Origin: a virus
Direction: 5' to 3' (one strand)
IMG/VR virus record: IMGVR_UViG_3300028195_000030
Span: 1 to 20,523 of that record
DNA: 20,523 nucleotides
Part shown: one piece after another, positions 1 to 6,126 of the stretch
Layout of the letters: each line of letters starts with the position of its first letter
Position numbering within the stretch: position 1 is the first letter of the stretch
Made by a program: the position numbers and the translations under genes
The notes under the pieces: model-generated
What the model was told of the DNA's origin: nothing
The model's input: the letters and a program-made list of their open reading frames with translations, nothing else
The model's database searches: none

Positions 1-103
1 TGAATGGGGACCAATACATATACTCATTTTGTTTCTTTAACTTCCTACCCTTTGAACCTATAACTCTGTCTAATAAATAAACTATTTTATTTTGATTTGT
101 CAT
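1..103 (-). CDS. Probable DNA primase, N-terminal fragment (runs off window)
   Basis: An ATG at 103-101 opens a frame that stays open to base 1, giving 34 codons. The visible residues begin MTNQNKIVYLLDRVIG and continue through a basic GRKLKKQ stretch to NEYMYWSPF. This looks like the start of T4-type phage primases, where a short helix precedes an aromatic segment leading into a zinc-binding 'CxxH..KPKL...WHCW' region. That diagnostic part lies outside the window, so the call rests on resemblance only. A primase would make RNA primers for lagging-strand synthesis at the phage replication fork. The start overlaps the end of the upstream nuclease gene by 17 bases. An in-frame TAA two codons upstream makes this the only possible ATG. 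No strong ribosome binding site is visible, so translation may be coupled to the upstream gene. Confidence 0.5.
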   Translation of the reverse strand, partial: MTNQNKIVYLLDRVIGSKGRKLKKQNEYMYWSPF

Positions 104-455
104 GTATTAACTTTATAAATTTATCCAATTCTATAACTGCGTATGTTTTACTTCTATTTCTTTTGAATACCAGAACAGGGTCTACATTATCAGGACAATT
201 TGCTTCTGCTTGTTCTAATGAACTCCATATTGAAATGGACTGCTGATTTTTCATTTCCCATGAGTATGGGATTAATTTACGACATAATGGGGAGACTTGA
301 AGATCCTCACCACCAGCTCCCATTGAAGTTGATCTAATATCATCGGGCTCTAATTCATCTTTGAATGCTTCTAATAGTAAATCCCTAACTGTTTGCTGTA
401 ATTTACGACCTTTAGCTTTACCACTCTGGACTGATATTTTTCGTTTTTTAGTCAT
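87..455 (-). CDS. PD-(D/E)XK-type nuclease, Holliday-junction-resolvase-like
   Basis: This 122-residue protein has the layout of a small PD-(D/E)XK endonuclease. A basic N-terminus (1-20) leads into a helix (about 20-35). An acidic residue in GGED (Asp51) is followed sixteen residues later by E67-M-K69, the expected D-(x)n-ExK catalytic pattern. A beta strand (VDPVLVFKRN, 91-100) and a terminal helix follow. Small phage and archaeal resolvases and related branch-cutting enzymes share this size and order, and they process recombination or replication intermediates before packaging. Placement just upstream of the probable primase gene supports a DNA-metabolism role. The start has an AAAAGG-like site about 8 bases upstream. 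Whether it is a resolvase or another member of this superfamily cannot be told from the sequence alone. Confidence 0.6.
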   Translation of the reverse strand: MTKKRKISVQSGKAKGRKLQQTVRDLLLEAFKDELEPDDIRSTSMGAGGEDLQVSPLCRKLIPYSWEMKNQQSISIWSSLEQAEANCPDNVDPVLVFKRNRSKTYAVIELDKFIKLIHDKSK

Positions 456-501
456 ACTGTAACCTTTTTTAATAACTATTAAACTAAAACCTCAAAATCA
501 A

Positions 502-885
502 TTATATTTTATTTTTCCACACCCTAATAAATTCTTTCTGTGCCCAATTCTCCGCCTTTTCTTCATATCTATTATCGTCATGGTGATGACCACCTTTTTC
601 TATAGCATAAGCAGTTTCCATTTCATAATCCTTTTTATATTTAGACTTACCCATCTTTTTGGCATCTTTAGCATGGTCGATTTCATGTAAAACTGTAATA
701 TAAAAATCTTTAACGGATGAATAAGATGATCTTATATTGATAGTGTCTCTATCCACATCGTAGTCAGCTTTATCTGGACCATTGGTGATTTTTACTTTTG
801 ATTTTAACTTATATTGTTTTACGAGCTGTTCCGCAAATTCTATATAATCAACTCGTTCTAATAATAGATGTTTTAATTTAATCAT
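502..885 (-). CDS. HExxH zinc metalloprotease-like protein with possible capsid-targeting leader
   Basis: This 127-residue protein carries the metalloprotease motif HEIDH at 67-71 inside a helix (FYITVLHEIDHAKDA). A downstream acidic helix, YEEKAENWAQKEF (107-119), could supply the third zinc ligand (Glu108 or Glu109), as in the ImmA/IrrE and related minimal gluzincin layouts. An unusual HHHDD cluster sits at 100-104. The first ten residues, MIKLKHLLLE, resemble the short amphipathic leaders of T4-like capsid-targeted proteins, which the prohead protease cuts after (L/I)xE. Here L8-L9-E10 fits, although the next residue, Arg, is atypical. If so, the protein would be packaged and injected with the DNA. 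It overlaps the MscS-like gene by 8 bases, which suggests coupled translation; its own ribosome site is weak. The substrate is unknown. Confidence 0.55.
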   Translation of the reverse strand: MIKLKHLLLERVDYIEFAEQLVKQYKLKSKVKITNGPDKADYDVDRDTINIRSSYSSVKDFYITVLHEIDHAKDAKKMGKSKYKKDYEMETAYAIEKGGHHHDDNRYEEKAENWAQKEFIRVWKNKI

Positions 886-1246
886 TCGTTTTTTTTCTTA
901 ATGTATCTGCTGGTGTCGCATCCTTTGATAAATTATGTCCTATACGGTGTGGTAATATTTTTTCTAATGTTAAATTTTTTAATTTTTCATTTGGTACAAT
1001 CATTTTAGTTCCCCTGTCAGTCATATAAAAAACAGTTTTACTTATTCCTACTCTAACTATACGAGCCTCTCTACCACTAATATAAATCACATCATCATTA
1101 TTAAAATCATTACCAATAAAAATCATTATAGCCTCTAAAGCGTTTGTTATAGATTCTTTAAATAAAAATCCCGCTACTATCATTAGCACCATCCACCCAT
1201 AATGTCCTAACACATCTTCTACTAACAGTTTTATTTCTTGATCCAC
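878..1246 (-). CDS. Mini MscS-like membrane protein (mechanosensitive channel family)
   Basis: This 122-residue protein has one hydrophobic segment (about 16-30, GWMVLMIVAGFLF), an amphipathic stretch (31-45), and a segment at 46-95 that reads like the MscS beta domain. NDFNNDDVIYISG corresponds to the 'F..GD.V.i.g' strand, REARIVRVGISKTVFYMTD to the 'G.V..I.l..T.l...D' strands, and KMIVPNEKL to the highly conserved 'v.IPN..l' turn. Full MscS has about 286 residues, three membrane helices and a C-terminal alpha/beta domain. Here only a pore-helix-like segment and the beta domain remain, followed by a short basic tail. It would sit in the host inner membrane, but whether it can form a channel is unknown. 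The start is a GTG with GGAG seven bases upstream; the nearby ATG is followed directly by TAA. Confidence 0.6.
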   Translation of the reverse strand: MDQEIKLLVEDVLGHYGWMVLMIVAGFLFKESITNALEAIMIFIGNDFNNDDVIYISGREARIVRVGISKTVFYMTDRGTKMIVPNEKLKNLTLEKILPHRIGHNLSKDATPADTLRKKTND

Positions 1247-1278
1247 TTACATTCTCCAAATATATTATATTTCCCTTA

Positions 1279-1290
1279 TATAAATATAAT
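1279..1290. promoter_or_regulatory. Candidate intergenic regulatory motif, copy 1
   Basis: The 12-mer TATAAATATAAT on the plus strand lies in the 51-base gap between the MshEN-like and MscS-like genes. The identical 12-mer occurs at 8030-8041 and a near copy at 4800-4810, also in gaps. The TATAAATA core equals the T4 late promoter consensus, but it points away from the genes; read leftward it is ATTATATTTATA. Its function is unproven. Confidence 0.25.
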
Positions 1291-1297
1291 ATATACA

Positions 1298-1537
1298 CTA
1301 AATCGTATCATCCAAATTAATTAATTTACGATTTAAATCTAATAAAACGTCTATTATATCATCATAATTACAATAATTTAATTCAACAAGTATTTTACCA
1401 AGTTTTCTATCGTCCCCCCTCATTTGATTTTGAATTGCCTTTGATAATTGTCGTTTTGTAATAGTATTAGTATTCAATAACAATTTTCCTAATTTTCCAC
1501 TATCGTCATTATACACTGTATTTCTCCCATGGATCAT
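1298..1537 (-). CDS. Stand-alone MshEN-like (T2SS ATPase N-terminal) domain protein
   Basis: This 79-residue protein consists almost entirely of two copies of the MshEN-type motif, (R/K)LGxxLxxx-x-I-(x)n-L-(x)n-Q. Copy 1 is at 15-38 (KLGKLLLNTNTITKRQLSKA onward, ending at Gln38) and copy 2 at 45-68 (KLGKILVELNYCNYDDIIDV onward). Six residues separate them. In bacteria this tandem motif forms the N-terminal domain of type II secretion and type IV pilus ATPases (GspE, PilB, MshE), where it can bind cyclic di-GMP. Here the ATPase is absent. The family's arginine is lysine and its mid-motif glycine is asparagine in both copies, so nucleotide binding is doubtful. It sits between the fibre genes and the MscS-like gene, with no clear ribosome binding site. 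A protein that interferes with host pili or c-di-GMP signalling is possible, but that is inference. Confidence 0.55.
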   Translation of the reverse strand: MIHGRNTVYNDDSGKLGKLLLNTNTITKRQLSKAIQNQMRGDDRKLGKILVELNYCNYDDIIDVLLDLNRKLINLDDTI

Positions 1538-1552
1538 AAATTATAATATACT

Positions 1553-2686
1553 TTAAGAATCAAATCTAATTAAAAATGAAAGTGGCAATTCTTTATCGTT
1601 TTTAATTGGATTTGATAATTTTGCTATAACCATTAATTCATTTGCATCATTATAAAGACCTATATTAGTAATATAAGTCCCAAATTCTGAATGGGTTGTG
1701 AAATTCTGATAATGTGTTCCAGAATCGTATGATAAATTATATGAACTACTTGCTGGTGGCATTACTAAATCAATAGTATTTTCATATTGTGGATTTTGAA
1801 GGTTTCCATCGTAAATATATTTTGCACCCTGTGGGACATAAATACTTCCACTTCGTCCATTAACTGCACTTGGATTTGTAGTACCAGTAAATTCAAATTC
1901 TGGAACATGACAAACATATTCATATTCATATGAAGTTTTTGTTGCTTGAAATGTAACAGTAAATCCATCAGTTCCATCATATTGTCCAGACGGTGATGAA
2001 CCACTACCAATACTTGCAGAAATATATAGAGAACCTGTATCTGTAATTGTGATAAGTCCATGTTCGTAAAATACATTTCCCACGCAACTTCCAGTTAAAG
2101 GACTTCCACCAGGAGTTCCAGCGGCAAAACTTGCTGAATACTGGTAATCGTAGAGTTGTCCGTTTCCATCATCTCTTAAATCTAAAGTGGTGTCTCCACT
2201 ATCATCTAATATCTTTACGGAGTGTGGTTTTATTTCTTCGCCATAGTATTCTTGTGGAATTGTTATAACATTAAATTTATTATGAAGTTGTCGTGGATTT
2301 ATTGAACCCCAACTTTCTCTGCCATGTGGCCATTTTCTACTCCAATCAGTGACAGTATAAATTGGGAATCTTGTAGTATTTGATTTTGGATTTGAAGTTT
2401 TATCGTATTGATAATATAGATGATTTAATGAATAATATAATGGAATCTTAAAAAAAGTTCCATCACTATACCAAGTTTTCCAATCTTTACCTACACTTTG
2501 AGAATCTTGATTAAATACACCATAACTTTGAGATGCAGCTGATCCCGTTAGGAAATTGTGAAAACTACCACTCACACCTTCTATTCCATAAACACCACTT
2601 CCACTATCTGTTTGCGTGAAGGTGAATTTTTTATAAGTTTTGAATTCTTTTATTGATCTATCGTCTGGAGATATATCCTTAAACAT
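1553..2686 (-). CDS. Tail-fibre/baseplate-periphery structural protein, divergent paralogue
   Basis: This 377-residue protein is rich in Ser, Gly, Tyr and Thr, with no signal peptide or membrane segment, as expected for a beta-rich virion protein. It is a divergent relative of the next two upstream genes. It shares the C-terminal block YITNIGLYNDANELMVIAKL followed by a '(I/V)RxDF/S' end. It also has a central block, EEIKPHSVKILDDSG ... LRDDG ... VFYEHGLITI, that matches their EKMDPGNWELHL ... LIDDSG ... FYPETGIILL. The middle contains a region of its own (about 225-300, YEYEYVCHVPEFEFTGTTNP onward). The start has a GGGAG site (AAGGGAGATCCCA before ATG). It is last in the run of three fibre genes, so it may be the most variable host-contact protein. 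The exact position in the virion is not determinable. Confidence 0.6.
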   Translation of the reverse strand: MFKDISPDDRSIKEFKTYKKFTFTQTDSGSGVYGIEGVSGSFHNFLTGSAASQSYGVFNQDSQSVGKDWKTWYSDGTFFKIPLYYSLNHLYYQYDKTSNPKSNTTRFPIYTVTDWSRKWPHGRESWGSINPRQLHNKFNVITIPQEYYGEEIKPHSVKILDDSGDTTLDLRDDGNGQLYDYQYSASFAAGTPGGSPLTGSCVGNVFYEHGLITITDTGSLYISASIGSGSSPSGQYDGTDGFTVTFQATKTSYEYEYVCHVPEFEFTGTTNPSAVNGRSGSIYVPQGAKYIYDGNLQNPQYENTIDLVMPPASSSYNLSYDSGTHYQNFTTHSEFGTYITNIGLYNDANELMVIAKLSNPIKNDKELPLSFLIRFDS

Positions 2687-2697
2687 TGGGATCTCCC

Positions 2698-3723
2698 TTA
2701 AAAATCAAGTCGTACTTTGATAAGTGCTTCGGTATTTTGGTCTTTTTTGAAAGGCTGAGATAATTTAGCAACTGCAAGAAGTTCATTCTTATCATTATAT
2801 AAACCAACAGTTGTAATATATGAAGTTGGTTCGGTAATGAATGAATTATTTACGAGGGTAGCATTAGATCCTGTGAAATATGACGGATTTTGACTGTGAT
2901 TAAATTCAGTATTTTGTACTCTACAGAAGTAAAATGAACTTCGTTTACGTTCTTCTCGTCGTGATGCAAAATATGATCCACTTTTTATAGAAGTGAATAG
3001 CTTTCTATGATTTAAGTCATTTGTAGAAGCACTACTTCCCATTGTATGCATAACTCTATCACTAAGTCCAGAAGATAAAGAACTTGGATTTAATAAAATT
3101 ATACCCGTTTCAGGATAAAATAATCCATATGAACCTGAAGTTGTGGATGTTGCTGTTGAAGTTGCAGTTGTATGAACTCCGTTTGCAATTGAACCAGATA
3201 CTACCCAAAATTCTCTTTGAGCATCTCCTACATTCGAGTTTGAAGAAGCTCCACTGTCATCGATGAGTTTAATAGTATTACTACCACTTGTTAAATGTAA
3301 TTCCCAATTACCTGGATCCATCTTTTCTCTATATCGTGCACGATTTGCTACTACAGTTAGAACATCATCACTATAATAATTTGTACCAGAATCCCCATGA
3401 AAATTAAATTTAGTTGTTTCTGCTGGAAGTAAAACTTGTCTAAATTGAGAGTATATTGCTTTAGTAGGATTTGTTTCTCCAGTAGCAGTTCCACCTTCTG
3501 AACCGGAACCTAATCTATGACCATACGATACAGCAAACTGAACATCCGTTGTTTGATCATCTGACGAATGTACGTCATAATAGTATTTTCCAGTATTGGA
3601 TGATTGTACTGATCCAGTAAAAAACGTGGTTAATGTTCCTACTGCACTTGACCACATTGGTTCAGCAACCGTACTGACCATATTTTCCAATTTATCTTTA
3701 GAATCAAAAACTTTAAATGACAT
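2698..3723 (-). CDS. Tail-fibre-like structural protein, paralogue 2
   Basis: This 341-residue structural protein is closely related along its whole length to the neighbouring 347-residue protein. Shared landmarks are an N-terminal MWSSAVGTLTTFFTGS segment (23-38), VQFAVSYGH (61-69), NPTKAIYSQFRQ (85-96), NRARYREKMDPGNWELHL (127-144), LIDDSG, a FYPETGIILLN strand pair, a RREERKRSSFYFCRVQNTEF segment, and the C-terminal GLYNDKNELLAVAKLSQP (307-324) ending in VRLDF. Proteins with this 'GLYND.NELLAVAKLS.P' ending are common in the tail regions of uncultured aquatic myoviruses. The start is supported by AAGGAG a few bases upstream. An 11-base gap separates it from the upstream paralogue, which suggests recent tandem duplication followed by divergence, mostly in surface loops. 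Confidence 0.65.
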   Translation of the reverse strand: MSFKVFDSKDKLENMVSTVAEPMWSSAVGTLTTFFTGSVQSSNTGKYYYDVHSSDDQTTDVQFAVSYGHRLGSGSEGGTATGETNPTKAIYSQFRQVLLPAETTKFNFHGDSGTNYYSDDVLTVVANRARYREKMDPGNWELHLTSGSNTIKLIDDSGASSNSNVGDAQREFWVVSGSIANGVHTTATSTATSTTSGSYGLFYPETGIILLNPSSLSSGLSDRVMHTMGSSASTNDLNHRKLFTSIKSGSYFASRREERKRSSFYFCRVQNTEFNHSQNPSYFTGSNATLVNNSFITEPTSYITTVGLYNDKNELLAVAKLSQPFKKDQNTEALIKVRLDF

Positions 3724-3734
3724 TTAAGTTCTCC

Positions 3735-4778
3735 TTAAAAGTCCAATCTAACTTTTATTACAGCTTCTCTATCTCTTGATTTTAGTAATGGTTGACTTAA
3801 TTTAGCTACTGCTAAAAGTTCATTGTTATCATTGTAAAGACCAACCGTAGTGATATAAGATTTTGGATCTTGAATAAATGTAGGATTTCTCAATTCTGCA
3901 TTTGACCCTGTGTAATATGTTGGATTTTGACTCCAGTTATATTCATCAGATCTAACTCTACAAAAGTAATGAGAAGATTTAATTTCTTCTTCTCTACGTG
4001 CTTGGAATCTTGCTCCTGTACTAATAGATGATACTAATTCGTATGCAGTATTATCGTTTGTGGCAGTTGATCTTGTCAGTGTAATTGCGAGTGAATCTTG
4101 ATTTAACGCGTATGCATTCAATACAATAATACCGAGTTCTGGATAAAAATATCCAAATGAACCATTAGTTGCTGATTGGGCAACTGCTGTCGTTTTTATT
4201 GTTGCAGTACCACCACTTATTGAACCACTAACTATGTTGAATACTCGTTGAGATGCGTTAACTGTTGAATCAGAAGTTGCACCACTATCGTCAATTAATT
4301 TTAAAGTATTTCCACCTTTAGTCAAATGTAGTTCCCAGTTACCTGGATCTATTTTTTCTCTATATCTTGCTCTGTTTACACCAATCGCAAATACATCAGC
4401 TGCTTCATAAGATGTACCATCACCATCAGCATTAAAATTGAATCGTGTTTCACTTGACGCATTTTTAATACAAATGTTTCTAACTTGACGATAAATTGCC
4501 TTTGTTGGATTGTTACCGGCAGATGTAGATAATGATCCACTTCCTTCGATGTGTCCATAAGACACAGCAAATTGTACCTGTCGTGTAGAATCACTTCCAG
4601 CTTTATCATATACATCATAATAATAATCACCACTACTACCACTTTGAGTTGATCCGGTATAAAATGATGTTAGAGTAGCAGCACCACCAGACCATACTGG
4701 TGATGAAATAGTACTTGGTATGTTTGTTCTTTTATCACTATTTTCTAAAATAGTAAAGAAGTTACTTACTTCACTCAT
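3735..4778 (-). CDS. Tail-fibre-like structural protein, paralogue 1
   Basis: This 347-residue structural protein is the first of three tandem fibre-like genes. Its blocks match the next gene: VWSGGAATLTSFYTGS, VQFAVSYGH, NPTKAIYRQVRN, NRARYREKIDPGNWELHL, LIDDSG, FYPELGIIVLN, FCRVRSDEYNWSQNPTYYTG, and the C-terminal GLYNDNNELLAVAKLSQP followed by VRLDF. Differences cluster in the SGS- and Thr-rich connecting stretches, as expected for exposed loops. No catalytic motif is visible. The start has a strong AAGGAG site (AAGGAGATAAACA before ATG). It follows a 42-base gap that holds one copy of the AT-rich intergenic motif, so a separate transcript for the fibre run is possible. The role as tail fibre or baseplate appendage is inferred from position and composition. 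Confidence 0.65.
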   Translation of the reverse strand: MSEVSNFFTILENSDKRTNIPSTISSPVWSGGAATLTSFYTGSTQSGSSGDYYYDVYDKAGSDSTRQVQFAVSYGHIEGSGSLSTSAGNNPTKAIYRQVRNICIKNASSETRFNFNADGDGTSYEAADVFAIGVNRARYREKIDPGNWELHLTKGGNTLKLIDDSGATSDSTVNASQRVFNIVSGSISGGTATIKTTAVAQSATNGSFGYFYPELGIIVLNAYALNQDSLAITLTRSTATNDNTAYELVSSISTGARFQARREEEIKSSHYFCRVRSDEYNWSQNPTYYTGSNAELRNPTFIQDPKSYITTVGLYNDNNELLAVAKLSQPLLKSRDREAVIKVRLDF

Positions 4779-4799
4779 TGTTTATCTCCTTAATATATC

Positions 4800-4810
4800 T
4801 ATAAATATAT
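4800..4810. promoter_or_regulatory. Candidate intergenic regulatory motif, copy 2
   Basis: TATAAATATAT on the plus strand, in the 42-base gap between the PKD/glycine-repeat gene and the first fibre paralogue, matches ten of eleven bases of the motif at 1279-1290 and 8030-8041. It lies 21 bases upstream of the fibre start. Read in the direction of the genes it is ATATATTTATA. Confidence 0.22.
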
Positions 4811-4820
4811 TGTTATTAAA

Positions 4821-5309
4821 TTATTTAAGTTTAAATCCACTAGAATCACCAACTCCACCTTTGTTTCCACCAACTCCACCTGTGTTTCCACCAACTCCAC
4901 CTGTGTTTCCACCAACTCCACCTGTGTTTCCACCAACTCCACCTTTGTTTCCACCAACTCCACCTGTGTTTCCACCAACTCCACCTGTGTTTCCACCAAC
5001 TCCACCTTTGTTTCCACCAACTCCACCTGTGTTTCCACCAATTCCACCTGTGTTTCCACCAACTCCACCTGTGTTTCCACCAGATGCAACTACTATTGGA
5101 ACCGATTTAATATCACTTCCATTATCATTACTTACAGCTAATGAAACAGAATATACTCCACCGTTTATAAAAGTATGAGTAGGATTTTTATCCGTGGATG
5201 AATTACCATCTCCAAAATCCCAAAAATATGTTAACCCATCACCGATGGAAGTATCATTAAAATTTATTGTTAACGGTGCTGTTCCCTGTTGTATTGACTG
5301 TACTGACAT
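4821..5309 (-). CDS. PKD-domain protein with glycine-rich heptapeptide tail (candidate adhesin)
   Basis: This 162-residue protein has two parts. Residues 1-77 form a PKD (immunoglobulin-like) domain: APLTINFNDTS, then the hallmark WDFGDG at 30-35, NPTHTF at 42-47, and GGVYSVSLAVSNDNGSD. Residues 79-155 are eleven tandem copies of N(T/K)GG(V/I)GG, followed by a short SSGFKLK end. PKD domains are beta-sandwich modules often found on phage and bacterial surface proteins. Strings of GGxGG resemble the polyglycine-II bundles of T-even gp38-type adhesins at fibre tips, but the similarity is of pattern only. It lies between the MG-module genes and the fibre genes, with an AGAGGAG ribosome site. A host-binding or fibre-tip role is inferred. 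The order PKD then glycine repeats differs from gp38, so it may instead be a capsid or tail decoration protein. Confidence 0.6.
   Translation of the reverse strand: MSVQSIQQGTAPLTINFNDTSIGDGLTYFWDFGDGNSSTDKNPTHTFINGGVYSVSLAVSNDNGSDIKSVPIVVASGGNTGGVGGNTGGIGGNTGGVGGNKGGVGGNTGGVGGNTGGVGGNKGGVGGNTGGVGGNTGGVGGNTGGVGGNKGGVGDSSGFKLK
4845..5075 (-). repeat. Eleven tandem 21-base repeats (in-frame minisatellite)
   Basis: Eleven head-to-tail 21-base units encode the heptapeptide N(T/K)GG(V/I)GG inside the PKD-protein gene. Units are nearly identical. The main variation is one base that switches Thr to Lys (units 4, 7 and 11 are Lys), plus one Val-to-Ile change in unit 2. The last unit ends in Asp rather than Gly. 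Because 21 is a multiple of three, gain or loss of units keeps the frame. Confidence 0.95.
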
Positions 5310-5325
5310 TTTTATTCTCCTCTGG

Positions 5326-5862
5326 TTAAAATCCTATTGACCAAGTAAATCCTGAAATAGGTGGTAAATTTATATCACTTCCATCCGAATTTACTGACCA
5401 ACTAAAATCTGATGTTGGTGCGTTCCAAGGAACGTACATTTCAAATAAGTTATCATGTTCTAAGAAAAACTCATATACTTCTGTATCATCATAATTATCC
5501 GTTGTCGGTAAAATATCTATTATATCACCGACTCCAGTTAATTCTATTTGGTCTTGTAAATTTGACAATGTTGGTCCATATCCAGTAGGTGGTGGATCTA
5601 CTATAAACGAATTCATAATTTCTTTTTGATTTATAAATGATTCTACCATGGGCATATTATCTATTATTCTTCCCTTTAAATTTGAAGATTGAGTTTCATC
5701 CCATAATCCATAATCTATTTCATCATCTCCTAATGCAAATTTAGTAATGATATATGATAAATCTACTTCCCCATCACCAGAAATACAATCGGCCAAAACT
5801 TCTCTTCCACGTTTTGTAAAATTTGCAGTTACTGTTAGAGATGTTTTATCTAAATATCCCAC
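5326..5862 (-). CDS. MG-module tail protein, copy 4, with distinct C-terminal half
   Basis: This 178-residue protein starts with the module shared by four genes here: GYLDKTSLTVTANFTKRGRE, ITKFALGDDEIDYGLWD, then a segment IIDNMPMVESFINQKEIMNS that parallels 'ENLPALEPFNDPSEIMKYK' in the largest copy. The C-terminal half (about 100-178) differs from the other copies: it is acidic and aromatic and ends PPISGFTWSIGF. The start is a GTG at 5862, placed by alignment with the MGY/MGF starts of the other copies. An AGGA site lies upstream and overlaps the stop of the preceding gene. Such proteins are common in tail regions of aquatic phages but have no established function. A shared attachment module carrying variable outer domains is the simplest reading. 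Confidence 0.55.
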   Translation of the reverse strand: MGYLDKTSLTVTANFTKRGREVLADCISGDGEVDLSYIITKFALGDDEIDYGLWDETQSSNLKGRIIDNMPMVESFINQKEIMNSFIVDPPPTGYGPTLSNLQDQIELTGVGDIIDILPTTDNYDDTEVYEFFLEHDNLFEMYVPWNAPTSDFSWSVNSDGSDINLPPISGFTWSIGF

Positions 5863-5871
5863 TATTATTTC

Positions 5872-6126
5872 CTATATTATATTGAATGAAAAATTTGCAG
5901 TTGGTAATTGTGGAGTATATTCTTCTGCTGGTGGAGTAAAATATACTCCACCACCAGGTTTAACCATTACATCTAATGTCCGAGTTGCTCCAGTATTCAT
6001 TCCTGTTACTTTTAGTGTTGTAAACTTTGTAGTTGAAATTTCCTTTCCTTTTAATCTAACTCCACTACTAAACAAAGTTTTTTCTTTTCCAATACCATCT
6101 TTACCAACTTGTTTTGCACTTAACAT
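5872..6126 (-). CDS. Orphan C-terminal domain of the MG-module family (split gene, C part)
   Basis: This 84-residue protein lacks the MG module. Its central segment (29-58, with TTLKVTGMNTGATRTLDVMV) aligns with the C-terminal end of the 231-residue copy (TSIIITGQMSGAIYVLPIEV) and of the 270-residue copy (TSIVITGESSGAVIEFDVTV). All three read as 'TS(I/L).(I/V)TG..(S/T)GA' followed by strand residues. Its own tail, PAEEYTPQLPTANFSFNII, is extra. Its ATG overlaps the stop of the upstream 100-residue MG-module gene as TAATG, so it is probably translated by re-initiation. The pair therefore looks like one family member divided into two polypeptides. It could be an ancestral independent domain rather than a fission product. 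Confidence 0.55.
   Translation of the reverse strand: MLSAKQVGKDGIGKEKTLFSSGVRLKGKEISTTKFTTLKVTGMNTGATRTLDVMVKPGGGVYFTPPAEEYTPQLPTANFSFNII

Noticed and set aside
1247-1297. Sigma-70 promoter with TATAAT at 1269-1264 on the minus strand
   Set aside because: No matching -35 box at the right distance, and the region is so AT-rich that a -10-like hexamer is expected by chance.
4845-5075. CRISPR-like array
   Set aside because: Units are directly adjacent with no spacers, keep a coding frame and encode glycine-rich protein; there are no cas genes.
4720-5178. Long plus-strand frame rich in proline (FPPTPP repeats) and a second minus-strand frame rich in VELVETQ repeats
   Set aside because: Both are alternative-frame readings of the 21-base repeats. 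The PKD frame has a recognisable domain, a good ribosome site and fits the neighbouring genes.
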